From Halopseudomonas sabulinigri (GTDB lineage: Bacteria > Pseudomonadota > Gammaproteobacteria > Pseudomonadales > Pseudomonadaceae), in contig NZ_LT629763.1 in NCBI RefSeq assembly GCF_900105255.1, positions 3,311,001 through 3,375,000 of the forward strand: DNA of 64,000 nucleotides. The letters run 5' to 3'. This document shows, piece after piece, positions 32,385 to 41,881 of the stretch. Under the pieces are notes generated by a model, which worked only from the letters and a program-made list of their open reading frames with translations, made no database searches and had not been told where the DNA came from. The position numbers and the translations under genes are program-made. The stretch's first letter is position 1, and each line of letters opens with the position of its first letter.

Positions 32385-33728
32385 ATGGATAAACGCTACT
32401 TTGGCACGGATGGCATTCGTGGTCGTGTCGGCAGTGCTCCGATTACCCCAGAGTTCATGTTGAAGCTTGGCTGGGCTGTGGGTATGGCGTTCAAGCACCA
32501 CGGTACCTGCCGTGTGCTGATCGGTAAGGATACTCGTATCTCTGGTTACATGTTCGAATCCGCTTTGGAAGCCGGATTGTCAGCCGCGGGGGCGCACGTG
32601 CAGCTGCTCGGGCCCATGCCGACACCGGCCATTGCCTACCTCACCCGTACCTTTATGGCTGATGCGGGTATCGTGATCAGTGCTTCGCACAACCCGTTTT
32701 ACGATAACGGTATCAAGTTCTTTTCTGCCTCAGGGAGCAAGCTGCCAGACAGTCTGGAGTTGGAAATTGAGCGCCTGGTCGAGGCGCCGATGAGCGTGGT
32801 TGATTCCGCGGCGCTGGGTAAGGTAACGCGGGTTGAAGACGCCTCCGGTCGCTATATTGAGTTTTGCAAGAGCAGTGTGCCGACGAGCACCAGTTTCAAG
32901 GGGCAGTCGTTGGTGCTCGATTGCGCGCATGGCGCCACCTACAAGGTGGCACCCAGCGTGTTTCGCGAGTTGGGCGCGCAGGTCAGCGTTATTGGTGTTG
33001 AGCCGGATGGGTTGAATATCAATGCGGGTGTGGGTTCCACTGATACCAGAGCGCTGCGTGACGCGGTGCTGCAGCGTGGCGCAGGCCTTGGCATCGCGTT
33101 TGATGGTGACGGCGATCGTGTGCTCATGGTGGATCACGAAGGTCATGAGGTCGATGGTGATGAGCTGCTCTACATTATGGCGGTAGATCTGCATCAGCGC
33201 GGTTTGCTCAAAGGGGGTGTGGTTGGAACGCTGATGACCAACCTAGGGCTGGAGCTGGCGCTCAAGGAGTTGGATATACCCTTTGTGCGGGCCAAGGTTG
33301 GCGACCGCTATGTGATGGCTGAATTGCGTGAGCGTGATTGGCTGTTGGGGGGAGAGTCATCGGGTCACCTGGTTTGTCTTAATCACACCTCAACCGGCGA
33401 CGGCATCATTGCCGCCCTGCAGGTGCTCAAGGCATTGCAGCGCTCAGGCCAAAACCTTGCCGAAGCCCGCCAAGGCATGCGCAAGTGTCCGCAGAAACTC
33501 ATTAACGTGCGCTATACGCCGGGTGCGGTGTCGCCTGTGGATGATCCTGACGTGCTGGCGGCGGTCGCGGCGACGGAGGCGCGTATGGGTGCGGCTGGGC
33601 GTGTGCTGTTACGCTTGTCGGGTACCGAGCCGTTGGTGCGGGTGATGGTTGAAGGACAGGATGCTGCGCAGGTTGAGCAGGAAGCGACGCATCTTGCTGA
33701 AGTCGTTGCTAAGACCTTCGGGGAATAA
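32385..33728 (+). CDS. glmM: Phosphoglucosamine mutase GlmM
   Basis: 447 residues. Interconverts glucosamine-6-phosphate and glucosamine-1-phosphate for peptidoglycan and LPS precursors. The active serine loop is [17 protein letters not shown], the metal loop is [13 protein letters not shown], the sugar-binding loop is GGESSGHLV and the phosphate-binding loop is [14 protein letters not shown]. The N-terminus [13 protein letters not shown] is diagnostic. It follows folP by 46 bp. Confidence 0.98.
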   Translation: MDKRYFGTDGIRGRVGSAPITPEFMLKLGWAVGMAFKHHGTCRVLIGKDTRISGYMFESALEAGLSAAGAHVQLLGPMPTPAIAYLTRTFMADAGIVISASHNPFYDNGIKFFSASGSKLPDSLELEIERLVEAPMSVVDSAALGKVTRVEDASGRYIEFCKSSVPTSTSFKGQSLVLDCAHGATYKVAPSVFRELGAQVSVIGVEPDGLNINAGVGSTDTRALRDAVLQRGAGLGIAFDGDGDRVLMVDHEGHEVDGDELLYIMAVDLHQRGLLKGGVVGTLMTNLGLELALKELDIPFVRAKVGDRYVMAELRERDWLLGGESSGHLVCLNHTSTGDGIIAALQVLKALQRSGQNLAEARQGMRKCPQKLINVRYTPGAVSPVDDPDVLAAVAATEARMGAAGRVLLRLSGTEPLVRVMVEGQDAAQVEQEATHLAEVVAKTFGE

Positions 33729-33795
33729 AAAAGGCGGTTGTGTAGCCGTTGCAACTTGGTTAAGATTGGCGCCCGCTTGGGTAGAGAGGTGAGGC

Positions 33796-34554
33796 ATGCG
33801 TCGTCCGCTAGTCGCCGGAAACTGGAAAATGCATGGTTCGCGGCAGTCGGTAGAAACGCTGCTGGAGCAACTTGTCTCGCAAGACTGGCCAGACCAGGTC
33901 GAGCTGATGGTTGCGCCGCCTGCGCTCTTTATTGGTCAGTGCAATGAGCGTTTGCAGTCGACGCCGATTCGCGTAGCAGGGCAGACCTGTGCTACTCAAG
34001 CTGAGCCGGGTGCCTTGACCGGCGAAATATCGCCAGCGCAGCTGCGCGATGCTGGGTGTGAATTTGTACTCGTGGGTCACTCCGAGCGCCGAGCGTTGTT
34101 CGGCGAGACCGACGAGGTGGTTTGTAAGAAGTTTGCCGCAGCTTTGGCTTGTGGTTTGCGTCCGGTGCTGTGTGTGGGTGAGACCCAGGCGGAACGCGAT
34201 GCCGGGCAGACGACTACGGTCGTTGCTCGCCAATTGCAGGCGGTGCTCGACACCTTTGGTGTGGGCGGTCTGGCAATGGGTGTTGTGGCTTACGAGCCAG
34301 TTTGGGCTATTGGTACCGGGCTCACTGCTACGCCTGAGCAGGCGCAGGAAGTGCACGCCATGATTCGCGCTAGACTGGCCATGCTGGATGATGAGCAGGC
34401 GCGCAAGGTACAGATTGTATACGGCGGAAGCGTGAAGGCGGATAACGCCGAGGCGCTGTTTGCCATGCCGGATATCGATGGGGGGCTGGTAGGTGGTGCC
34501 TCTCTCAATGCAGATGAATTTGGCGCGATAGCACGTGCCGCGGGACGAGTGTAA
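33796..34554 (+). CDS. tpiA: Triose-phosphate isomerase TpiA
   Basis: 252 residues. Glycolytic and gluconeogenic interconversion of glyceraldehyde-3-phosphate and DHAP. The catalytic Lys is in AGNWKMHG, the electrophilic His in LVGHSERR, the base Glu in [11 protein letters not shown], and the phosphate-binding end has [10 protein letters not shown]. Its stop overlaps the secG start by one base (TAATG). The glmM-tpiA-secG order is the pseudomonad one. Confidence 0.98.
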   Translation: MRRPLVAGNWKMHGSRQSVETLLEQLVSQDWPDQVELMVAPPALFIGQCNERLQSTPIRVAGQTCATQAEPGALTGEISPAQLRDAGCEFVLVGHSERRALFGETDEVVCKKFAAALACGLRPVLCVGETQAERDAGQTTTVVARQLQAVLDTFGVGGLAMGVVAYEPVWAIGTGLTATPEQAQEVHAMIRARLAMLDDEQARKVQIVYGGSVKADNAEALFAMPDIDGGLVGGASLNADEFGAIARAAGRV

Positions 34555-34940
34555 TGATTGAGACCGTAATTGTGGTGCTGCACCTGCTGGTAGCTATCGG
34601 CCTGGTTGGCCTGGTGCTGATGCAGCAGGGTAAGGGTGCCGAGACCGGTGCGTCCTTTGGTTCTGGTGCTTCGGGCACCGTGTTTGGTAGCCAGGGTTCC
34701 GGTACCTTCCTGAGTCGCGTAACTGCGATTTTGGCGACAACTTTCTTTCTGACCTCGCTGGGCCTGGCTTACTATGCCAGCCACAAGGCGAGCGCGGTGC
34801 AAGAGGCAGGCCTGCCTGATCCTGCGCTGCAGATCGACCAGGTTGCTCCGGCGCCTGTGCTGAGCGAAGACGTTCCGGTCATTGAAGAAGATGTTATGGC
34901 TGTGCCTGCTGGTGAAGATGTTCCGCCCACGGCGGAGTGA
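34554..34940 (+). CDS. secG: Preprotein translocase subunit SecG
   Basis: 128 residues with two membrane helices ([20 protein letters not shown] and [20 protein letters not shown]) joined by a Gly/Ser-rich loop ([18 protein letters not shown]), the SecG hallmark. It supports SecYE during protein export. The C-terminal acidic and proline-rich tail (about 45 residues) is longer than in E. coli but common in pseudomonads. It is translationally coupled to tpiA. Confidence 0.95.
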   Translation: MIETVIVVLHLLVAIGLVGLVLMQQGKGAETGASFGSGASGTVFGSQGSGTFLSRVTAILATTFFLTSLGLAYYASHKASAVQEAGLPDPALQIDQVAPAPVLSEDVPVIEEDVMAVPAGEDVPPTAE

Positions 34941-34970
34941 GGTAGGCGTAGTTCCTCGGTAAACAGTTTT

Positions 34971-35055
34971 GCGGAAGTGGTGGAATTGGTAGACACGCTA
35001 TCTTGAGGGGGTAGTGCCTTAGGGTGTATGGGTTCGAGTCCCATCTTCCGCACCA
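34971..35055 (+). tRNA. tRNA-Leu (GAG anticodon)
   Basis: 85 nt with encoded CCA. The acceptor stem GCGGAAG pairs with CTTCCGC. The anticodon loop TTGAGGG in stem CTATC/GGTAG gives GAG, there is a long variable arm, and the T loop is GGTTCGAGTCC. It sits between secG and the initiator tRNA, the same position as leuU in E. coli. Confidence 0.97.
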
Positions 35056-35062
35056 ATCAATA

Positions 35063-35092
35063 AGGGCCTGTATCAGCAGGCCCTGTTCTTTT
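35063..35092 (+). terminator. Terminator after tRNA-Leu
   Basis: AGGGCCTG at 35063-35070 pairs with CAGGCCCT at 35077-35084 around a 6-nt loop, followed by GTTCTTTT. Confidence 0.75.
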
Positions 35093-35110
35093 CAGGGGTG
35101 ATTGCGCCGG

Positions 35111-35139
35111 TTGTCTTGTTTGGCTTCCGGGCGTATAAT
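35111..35139 (+). promoter_or_regulatory. Promoter of initiator tRNA (rimP-nusA operon)
   Basis: TTGTCT at 35111-35116 and a perfect TATAAT at 35134-35139, 17 bp apart, 17 bp before the tRNA-fMet 5' end. It may also drive rimP-nusA-infB by read-through. Confidence 0.75.
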
Positions 35140-35156
35140 TCACGCCCTAGATTCGA

Positions 35157-35233
<77 letters not shown>

Positions 35234-35236
35234 GTC

Positions 35237-35262
35237 AAAGGCCCCTTTTTAGGGGCTTTTTG
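35237..35262 (+). terminator. Terminator after initiator tRNA
   Basis: AAAGGCCCC pairs with GGGGCTTTT (one G-U) around TTTTTA and runs into a T-rich stretch at 35257-35261. It probably ends most tRNA transcripts, with partial read-through into rimP. Confidence 0.8.
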
Positions 35263-35329
35263 TTAGGGCACTTGCCGCGAGGTGGGTGCCAGTTCTGGAC
35301 TTGATTGCGATCAAGTGGCCAGAGGCACG

Positions 35330-35352
35330 ATGGGCTATAGGCCCATTTTTTA
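35330..35352 (+). terminator. Second terminator-like hairpin just upstream of rimP
   Basis: ATGGGC pairs with GCCCAT around TATAG and is followed by a run of T. It ends about 25 bp before the rimP start, so an unmodified transcript from the tRNA promoter would be expected to stop here. It is a good candidate for NusA-linked attenuation of the operon, as described for the E. coli metY-nusA leader. Confidence 0.65.
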
Positions 35353-35377
35353 TTCATGGATCAAAAGGGCGGTGAAC

Positions 35378-35833
35378 GTGTCCGGCAAAGTATCTGAGTT
35401 GGAGAGCCTGCTGGTCCCGATTGTCGAGGCATTGGGCTATAACTGCTGGGGCATCGAATACCTGTCCCAGGGGCGACATACCCTGTTGCGGGTGTACATT
35501 GATCACCCGGACGGTATCAGTGTCGAGGCCTGCGCTGCGGTGAGTCGGCAGGCCAGTGCGGTACTGGACGTGGAGGATCCGATTTCCGGTGATTACACCC
35601 TGGAAGTCTCCTCACCCGGTATGGACCGCCCGCTGTTTCGGCTTGAACAGTACGCTGACCACGTTGGCGAACAAGCCAAGATAAGACTGCGCGTGCCCTA
35701 TGAGGGGCGGCGCAATTTTCAGGGTGTGATTCGTGGAATTGAAGGTGATGACGTCATCCTGCAGGTAGAGGGTCACGAGTACCTGTTGCCGATCGACTCG
35801 ATCGACAAGTGCAATATCATTCCGCGTTTTTGA
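35378..35833 (+). CDS. rimP: Ribosome maturation factor RimP
   Basis: 151 residues. Assists 30S subunit maturation. The core [20 protein letters not shown] and the motif [20 protein letters not shown] are diagnostic, and the C-terminal SH3-like domain ends [18 protein letters not shown]. Open sequence extends to 35282, but that would include the hairpin; GTG 35378, about 8 bp after AAAAGGG, gives the family length. It is the first protein gene of the nusA operon. Confidence 0.95.
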   Translation: MSGKVSELESLLVPIVEALGYNCWGIEYLSQGRHTLLRVYIDHPDGISVEACAAVSRQASAVLDVEDPISGDYTLEVSSPGMDRPLFRLEQYADHVGEQAKIRLRVPYEGRRNFQGVIRGIEGDDVILQVEGHEYLLPIDSIDKCNIIPRF

Positions 35834-35885
35834 GCATATTTCGGGCTCCTGTAGCCCCAATGGATGGCGTTAGGCGAGGCATACG

Positions 35886-37367
35886 ATGAGCAAAGAAGTG
35901 TTGCTGGTTGTGGAATCCGTTTCCAACGAGAAGGGCGTTCCGCCCGATGTGATCTTTGAAGCGCTGGAATTGGCATTGGCAACCGCCACCAAAAAGCGCT
36001 ACGAAGATGAAGTGGATGTTCGCGTGGCGATCAATCGCCATACCGGCGACTACGAGACTTTCCGTCGCTGGACTGTCGTGGCCGACGAGAACTTTGAAGA
36101 GCCCGATATGCAACTGACCCTGGACCAGGCCCAGGAGCGCGACCCTGCCCTCGCTATCGACGATATGATCGAAGAGAAGATCGAGTCGGTTGAGTTCGGG
36201 CGTATTGCCGCGCAGATAGCCAAGCAGGTTATCGTGCAGAAGGTTCGCGAAGCCGAGCGTGCGCAAGTCGTTGACGCTTACCGCGACCGCTTGGGCGACA
36301 TTATCAGCGGTACGGTCAAGAAAGTGACCCGTGACAGCGTGATTGTCGACCTGGGCAACAATGCCGAGGCGGTGTTGCCACGCGAAGAGATGATTCCGCG
36401 CGAGACTTTCCGCACCGGCACGCGTATTCGTGCTCTGCTTAAAGACATTCGCACCGAGAATCGCGGCCCGCAACTGGTGCTGTCGCGCAGCTGCCCGGAA
36501 ATGATCATTGAGCTTTTCCGCATCGAAGTGCCGGAAATCTCCGAAGAACTGATCGAAGTCATGGGCGCAGCTCGTGATCCGGGCTCGCGCGCCAAGATTG
36601 CTGTGCGCTCCAAGGACAAGCGTATCGACCCGCAGGGTGCCTGTATCGGTATGCGCGGCTCGCGCGTGCAGGCGGTATCCGGTGAGCTGTGTGGCGAGCG
36701 TGTCGATATCGTGCTGTGGGACGACAACCTGGCGCAATTCGTGATCAACGCCATGGCGCCGGCGGAAGTGGCTTCCATCATTCTGGATGAAGACACCCAC
36801 GCGATTGACCTGGCGGTAGCCGAAGACAACTTGGCGCAGGCGATTGGCCGTAACGGTCAGAACGTACGTCTGGCCAGCCAACTGACCGGCTGGACCTTGA
36901 ACGTCATGACCGAAGACGACATCCGTGCCAAGCAGGAAGCCGAGACGGGTGACATCCTGCGTAACTTTGTCGACGAGCTGGATGTCGAGGAAGAAGTGGC
37001 ACAGCTGCTGGTAGAAGAAGGTTTCACCACGCTCGAAGAAATCGCCTACGTGCCGATGGAAGAAATGCTCGACATCGACGGCTTTGACGAGGATATCGTC
37101 AATGAGCTGCGCGCACGGGCCAAGGATCGTCTGCTGACCAAGGCGATCGCCAATGAGGAAAAACTGGAACAAGCACAGCCTGCTGACGACCTGTTGAACA
37201 TGGATGGAATGGACCGCGCACTGGCTTTCCAGCTGGCAAGCAAGGGCATCCTGACAATGGAAGACCTGGCTGAACAATCCGTCGACGACCTGCTCGAGAT
37301 CGAAGGTATCGACGAAGCCCGCGCTGGCACCCTGATCATGGCTGCCCGTGCCCCCTGGTTTGAATAA
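35886..37367 (+). CDS. nusA: Transcription termination/antitermination protein NusA
   Basis: 493 residues. N-terminal RNA polymerase-binding domain, S1 domain ([20 protein letters not shown]), KH1 and KH2 ([42 protein letters not shown]), then two C-terminal acidic helix-hairpin repeats ([19 protein letters not shown] and [20 protein letters not shown]). It modulates pausing, Rho-independent termination and antitermination. Full length for gammaproteobacteria. Confidence 0.98.
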   Translation: MSKEVLLVVESVSNEKGVPPDVIFEALELALATATKKRYEDEVDVRVAINRHTGDYETFRRWTVVADENFEEPDMQLTLDQAQERDPALAIDDMIEEKIESVEFGRIAAQIAKQVIVQKVREAERAQVVDAYRDRLGDIISGTVKKVTRDSVIVDLGNNAEAVLPREEMIPRETFRTGTRIRALLKDIRTENRGPQLVLSRSCPEMIIELFRIEVPEISEELIEVMGAARDPGSRAKIAVRSKDKRIDPQGACIGMRGSRVQAVSGELCGERVDIVLWDDNLAQFVINAMAPAEVASIILDEDTHAIDLAVAEDNLAQAIGRNGQNVRLASQLTGWTLNVMTEDDIRAKQEAETGDILRNFVDELDVEEEVAQLLVEEGFTTLEEIAYVPMEEMLDIDGFDEDIVNELRARAKDRLLTKAIANEEKLEQAQPADDLLNMDGMDRALAFQLASKGILTMEDLAEQSVDDLLEIEGIDEARAGTLIMAARAPWFE

Positions 37368-37429
37368 CCGGTCGGATTAGGCGACATCACCCTGCGGTAA
37401 CGCATGGACCCGACTGAGGAGAGAAGTGA

Positions 37430-39931
37430 ATGGCGGAAGTGACGGTCAAAGAATTGGCTCAGGTAGTAGGTACACCCGTGGAGCGCCTGTTACAGCAGAT
37501 GCGCGAAGCCGGGCTGTCTCAGACTACCCCGGAGCAGGCAGTGAGTGACGATGAAAAGCAGACTCTGTTGACGTTCCTCAAGAGCGCCCACGGTGACTCC
37601 GGCTCCGAGCCGCGCAAGATCACACTCAAGCGCAAGACGGTCAGCACCCTGAAGGTAGCGGGTAGCAAGACAGTCAATGTTGAAGTGCGCAAGAAGCGCA
37701 CTTACGTCAAGCGTGAGCCGGCCGATCTGGAAGCTGAACGCCAGCGCGAGCTGGAAGAGCTGCGCGCCGCTGAGGAAGCACGCCAGAAGGCGGCTGAAGC
37801 GGAAGCACAGCGCGCCGCGGAAGAGGCTGCGAAGAAGGCTGCCGAGCAAAGCGCCAAGGCCGCGGAGCCCGTGGCCGCTGAAGAGCCTGCGCCGGCACCT
37901 GTTGCCGCGGAGCCCGCAGCGCCGATTGCGCCGGTGGTTGAGCCGGTTCCTTCACCGGCTGAGCAGCACAAGAAGAAAGAAGAGAGCCGTCGCAAGGCTC
38001 GCGAAGACGAAGAAGAACGTGGCCGCAAGCGCGCTGGCGGACACGGCAAGGATAAGGGGCGTCACGCGCCGCGTATCAACGACGAAGATGATGCCTCTCG
38101 TCGCCGCGGCGGCGGTGGCAAACTCAAGGCGAACAAGAAACGCAACCAGCACGGCTTCGAGAAGCCGACAGGACCGCTTGTGCGAGAAGTTGTAATTGGC
38201 GAGACCATCACCGTGGCCGAACTGGCCCAGAAGATGTCGGTGAAGGCTGCCGAGGTCATCAAGTACATGTTCAAGAACGGCAACATGGTGACCATCAATC
38301 AGGTGCTTGATCAGGATACGGCTACCATCCTCGCCGAGGATATGGGTCACAAGGTCAAGCAGATGAAGGAAAGCGCGCTGGAGGACAGTCTGGTCGAGTC
38401 CATGGCGCATGAAGGCGAAGAAATGAGCCGGGCACCCGTGGTTACCGTGATGGGTCACGTTGACCATGGTAAGACATCGCTGCTCGATTATATTCGCCGC
38501 GCCAAGGTGGCATCCGGTGAGGCTGGTGGTATTACCCAGCACATCGGCGCCTACCACGTGGAAACCGATCGCGGCATGGTGACCTTCCTGGATACCCCCG
38601 GTCACGCGGCGTTTACAGCCATGCGTGCCCGTGGTGCCAAGGCCACCGATATCGTGATTCTGGTTGTTGCTGCTGACGACGGTGTTATGCCGCAGACCGA
38701 AGAGGCCGTGGCGCATGCCAAGGCAGCAGGTGTGCCGGTCGTGGTGGCGGTGAACAAGATCGACAAGGAAGACGCTGATCCAGATCGCATCAAGAACGAC
38801 CTGGCAGCCCGTGATGTCATCCCTGAAGAGTGGGGTGGCGACACCATGTTCGTACACGTATCGGCCAAGGTCGGTACCGGTGTTGAAGAGCTGCTCGAAG
38901 CCGTGTTGCTGCAAGCCGAGGTCCTGGAGTTGAAAGCTCAGCCTTCTGCACCGGGTCGTGGTGTGGTGGTTGAATCGCGCCTCGACAAGGGGCGTGGCCC
39001 GGTTGCTACCGTACTGGTACAAAACGGCACTCTGCGTCAGGGCGATATCGTCCTCGCCGGCGTCAACTATGGTCGCGTACGCGCCATGCTCGACGAGAAC
39101 GGCAAGACCATCAAGGAAGCCGGTCCGTCGATTCCGGTCGAGATTCTGGGTTTGGACGGTACCCCGGATGCGGGTGACGAGCTGACCGTGGTGGCCGACG
39201 AGAAGAAAGCGCGTGAAATCGCTTTGTTCCGTCAGGGCAAGTTCCGCGAGATCAAGCTGGCGCGTCAGCAGTCGGCCAAGCTGGAAAACATGTTCGAGAA
39301 CATGGGCCAGGACGAGAAGAAGACCCTCAACGTGGTCCTCAAGGCCGACGTGCGTGGTTCGCTGGAAGCGCTGCAGGCGTCGCTCACCGAACTGGGCAAC
39401 GACGAAGTGCAGGTCAAGATCGTCTCCGGCGGCGTGGGTGGCATCACCGAAACCGACGCCAACCTGGCGCTGGCTTCGAACGCAGTGGTCTTTGGCTTCA
39501 ACGTGCGTGCCGATGCGGCTGCGCGCAAGATCATCGAGAACGAAGGTCTGGATCTGCGCTATTACAGCGTGATCTACGAGATCATCGATGACGTCAAGAA
39601 AGCCCTGGGCGGTATGCTGGGCAGCGACGTACGTGAGCAGATACTGGGTGTGGCCGAAGTGCGTGACGTGTTCCGTTCACCGAAGTTCGGCGCTATCGCC
39701 GGCTGTATGGTGATCGAGGGTACCGTGTACCGTAACCGTCCGATCCGGGTACTGCGAGAAGACGTCGTGATCTACGAAGGCGAGCTGGAATCCCTGCGCC
39801 GCTTCAAGGACGATGTTGCCGAAGTCCGCAACGGTATGGAATGTGGTATCGGCGTGAAGAACTACAATGACGTACGCAGCGGCGACCGCATCGAAGTGTT
39901 CGAGCGTGTACAGGTTCAGCGTAGTCTGTAA
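37430..39931 (+). CDS. infB: Translation initiation factor IF-2
   Basis: 833 residues. IF2_N domain at the start ([20 protein letters not shown]), then a long Ala/Glu/Lys/Arg-rich variable region to about 240, a second IF2_N-like domain ([20 protein letters not shown]), and the G domain near residue 340 with [24 protein letters not shown] and NKIDK. It ends in domains II-IV. It positions fMet-tRNA on the 30S subunit. It follows nusA in the conserved operon. E. coli uses internal starts for short isoforms; I could not assign these here. Confidence 0.98.
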   Translation: MAEVTVKELAQVVGTPVERLLQQMREAGLSQTTPEQAVSDDEKQTLLTFLKSAHGDSGSEPRKITLKRKTVSTLKVAGSKTVNVEVRKKRTYVKREPADLEAERQRELEELRAAEEARQKAAEAEAQRAAEEAAKKAAEQSAKAAEPVAAEEPAPAPVAAEPAAPIAPVVEPVPSPAEQHKKKEESRRKAREDEEERGRKRAGGHGKDKGRHAPRINDEDDASRRRGGGGKLKANKKRNQHGFEKPTGPLVREVVIGETITVAELAQKMSVKAAEVIKYMFKNGNMVTINQVLDQDTATILAEDMGHKVKQMKESALEDSLVESMAHEGEEMSRAPVVTVMGHVDHGKTSLLDYIRRAKVASGEAGGITQHIGAYHVETDRGMVTFLDTPGHAAFTAMRARGAKATDIVILVVAADDGVMPQTEEAVAHAKAAGVPVVVAVNKIDKEDADPDRIKNDLAARDVIPEEWGGDTMFVHVSAKVGTGVEELLEAVLLQAEVLELKAQPSAPGRGVVVESRLDKGRGPVATVLVQNGTLRQGDIVLAGVNYGRVRAMLDENGKTIKEAGPSIPVEILGLDGTPDAGDELTVVADEKKAREIALFRQGKFREIKLARQQSAKLENMFENMGQDEKKTLNVVLKADVRGSLEALQASLTELGNDEVQVKIVSGGVGGITETDANLALASNAVVFGFNVRADAAARKIIENEGLDLRYYSVIYEIIDDVKKALGGMLGSDVREQILGVAEVRDVFRSPKFGAIAGCMVIEGTVYRNRPIRVLREDVVIYEGELESLRRFKDDVAEVRNGMECGIGVKNYNDVRSGDRIEVFERVQVQRSL

Positions 39932-39938
39932 CCCGTCA

Positions 39939-40008
39939 GCGCTGGCCAAGTCTGGCCAGCGCCTGAATTTCGCACCAAACTCCGGCCTGTTCAGCAGTCC
40001 GGAGTTTG
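39939..40008 (+). promoter_or_regulatory. Two hairpins between infB and rbfA
   Basis: GCGCTGGCCA/TGGCCAGCGC (39939-39962) and CAAACTCCGG/CCGGAGTTTG (39976-40008) are two perfect 10-bp stems in a 95-bp gap. Neither has a T-run, so they look more like mRNA-processing or stability elements than terminators; rbfA starts 18 bp later. Confidence 0.5.
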
Positions 40009-40026
40009 TTGCTTGAGGTAGGTAAT

Positions 40027-40413
40027 ATGGCAAAAGAATACAGTCGTACTCAGCGGGTCGCCGATCAGATGCAGCGTGAACTGGCGCTGCTGATTCAGCG
40101 TGAAGTGCGTGATCCGCGTCTGGGCATGGTAACGGTGACAGCAGTAGAGGTCAGCCGTGACCTGTCCCATGCCAAGGTGTTCGTCACTCTGATGAACAAG
40201 GACAGCGCGGAAGACATTGCGTTGAACCTGGAGATTCTCAAGGATTCGGCAGGTTACCTGCGCATGTTGCTGGGCCGCTCGATGAAGCTGCGCAGCGTGC
40301 CTTCACTGCACTTTCACTACGATGAAAGCGTGCGCCGCGGTGCGCACCTGTCTTCCCTGATCGAGCGGGCCGTGGCGGAAGATAGCCAGCACTCCGACGA
40401 TAAAGAGGACTGA
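40027..40413 (+). CDS. rbfA: 30S ribosome-binding factor RbfA
   Basis: 128 residues, a single KH-like domain. The start [40 protein letters not shown] and the [15 protein letters not shown] segment are typical. It helps 16S rRNA 5'-end processing and cold adaptation. I use ATG 40027 (GAGG about 8 bp before it). truB follows after 3 bp. Confidence 0.96.
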   Translation: MAKEYSRTQRVADQMQRELALLIQREVRDPRLGMVTVTAVEVSRDLSHAKVFVTLMNKDSAEDIALNLEILKDSAGYLRMLLGRSMKLRSVPSLHFHYDESVRRGAHLSSLIERAVAEDSQHSDDKED

Positions 40414-40416
40414 AGC

Positions 40417-41337
40417 GTGGCGGGTGCCAAGAAACAACGCCGCGCGATTGACGGCATTCTGATCTTCGACAAGCCACTTGGTATGAGCTCCAACCAGGCG
40501 CTACAGAAGGTGCGCTGGTTGTTCAACGCCAACAAGGGCGGTCACACCGGCAGCCTGGATCCACTGGCTAGTGGCGTGTTGCCGCTGTGTCTGGGTGAAG
40601 CCACCAAGTTTTCGCAGTACCTGCTGGATGCCGACAAGGCCTACATCACCGAGGCGCGGTTGGGCATGACCACCACCACGGGTGATGCCGAGGGTGATGT
40701 ACTGGAAATCAAGCCGGTCGATATCAGTCTTGAACAGGTTCAGGCCCGCTTGCCGCAGTTTACCGGCGACATCGAGCAGGTGCCGCCCATGTATTCGGCA
40801 CTGAAGCACGAGGGACAGCCGCTCTACAAGCTGGCTCGGGCGGGTGAAACCGTTGAGCGCAAGGCGCGTGCAGTGACCATCTCGCAGCTGACTATCCTCG
40901 GCCTGGAAGGTGACCGTTTGCAGCTGGAGGTACACTGCAGTAAAGGCACCTACATACGCACCCTGGTCGAAGACCTGGGCGCTGCGCTGGGCTGTGGCGC
41001 GCACGTTGCTTCGTTGCGCCGCAGCATTGCTGGCCCCTTCGACCTGAGCCAGTCGGTCACGCTCAAGGCGCTGGAAGCGCTGCACGCCGAAGGTGGGCCG
41101 GAGGCGCTGGATCATCTATTGCTGCCGATGGATAGCGGGCTGGAAGATTGGCCCGTGCTGGAGCTGACCGAGCAGACCGCCTATTACCTGAATCACGGCC
41201 AGGCGGTGCGGGTGCCAGGCAGCCCGGCCTTCGGCAAGGTGCGCCTGAAGGATGCCGAAGGGCGCTTTCTCGGCATCGGTGAGATGACTGAAGATGCCAG
41301 GGTGGCGCCCAAGCGTTTATTGCGCTTCAATGCATGA
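40417..41337 (+). CDS. truB: tRNA pseudouridine(55) synthase TruB
   Basis: 306 residues. Makes pseudouridine 55 in the T loop of tRNAs. The catalytic Asp is in [19 protein letters not shown] (near residue 48), with [17 protein letters not shown] at the start and [20 protein letters not shown] further on. A C-terminal PUA-like part ends KRLLRF. The GTG start lies 3 bp after rbfA. Confidence 0.97.
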   Translation: MAGAKKQRRAIDGILIFDKPLGMSSNQALQKVRWLFNANKGGHTGSLDPLASGVLPLCLGEATKFSQYLLDADKAYITEARLGMTTTTGDAEGDVLEIKPVDISLEQVQARLPQFTGDIEQVPPMYSALKHEGQPLYKLARAGETVERKARAVTISQLTILGLEGDRLQLEVHCSKGTYIRTLVEDLGAALGCGAHVASLRRSIAGPFDLSQSVTLKALEALHAEGGPEALDHLLLPMDSGLEDWPVLELTEQTAYYLNHGQAVRVPGSPAFGKVRLKDAEGRFLGIGEMTEDARVAPKRLLRFNA

Positions 41338-41525
41338 TATTTTTCAGCATCTGCCCTAGCGGATGCGTTGCAGAATCAAGGTTGCAGCCCTCCTGGCGGG
41401 GGCTGCGATCCATAAGTTGACCCGATAGCGGGTCACCACGAGGGTGGCTGTCAACAGGCGCGGTCATACCTCGATTTAAAACACGGGACACTGGTCCCGG
41501 CCTGTTACCTCAGAGGAAATACAAG
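41338..41525. promoter_or_regulatory. rpsO leader with several inverted repeats
   Basis: 188 bp between truB and rpsO. It contains GCAGCCC/GGGCTGC, GACCCG-ATAG-CGGGTC and GGGAC-ACT-GGTCCC stems. Ribosomal protein S15 represses its own mRNA by binding a leader structure in E. coli; these stems could serve that role here, but the E. coli pseudoknot is not obviously conserved. Confidence 0.45.
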
Positions 41526-41795
41526 ATGTCACTGAGTGTTGAAGAAAAAGCTGCAATCGTTGGCGAGTACAAGCGCGCCGAAGGCGATACCGGTTCTCCT
41601 GAAGTTCAGGTAGCTCTGTTGACTGCAAATATCAACAAGCTGCAGGGCCACTTCAAGGACAACAAGAAGGATCACCATTCACGTCGCGGTCTGATTCGCA
41701 TGGTTAACCAGCGTCGCAAGCTGCTGGACTATCTGAAGTCGAAAGACCTGTCTCGTTACAGCGCTTTGATCAGCAGTCTGGGTCTGCGTCGCTAA
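41526..41795 (+). CDS. rpsO: 30S ribosomal protein S15
   Basis: 89 residues, exact family length. [20 protein letters not shown] and the rRNA-binding block [20 protein letters not shown], then [12 protein letters not shown], are all conserved. It binds the central domain of 16S rRNA. pnp follows, the classic rpsO-pnp pair. Confidence 0.98.
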   Translation: MSLSVEEKAAIVGEYKRAEGDTGSPEVQVALLTANINKLQGHFKDNKKDHHSRRGLIRMVNQRRKLLDYLKSKDLSRYSALISSLGLRR

Positions 41796-41812
41796 GACCA
41801 GCCCCGTTTGGA

Positions 41813-41839
41813 CATGGTCGGGTCCGAATCCCGACCATG
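41813..41839 (+). promoter_or_regulatory. pnp leader hairpin, candidate RNase III site
   Basis: CATGGTCGGG at 41813-41822 pairs perfectly with CCCGACCATG at 41830-41839 around a 7-nt loop, 42 bp before the pnp start. In E. coli a hairpin in this position is cut by RNase III and lets PNPase repress its own mRNA. The same position and shape suggest the same control here. Confidence 0.65.
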
Positions 41840-41881
41840 CCCAGAGTTTCCCCCAAAGGCAAAAAAGAGAGAGAAGACACC

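Noticed and set aside
35843-35857. GGGCT/AGCCC hairpin between rimP and nusA
   Set aside because: Short stem with no T-run; termination here would break the known operon.
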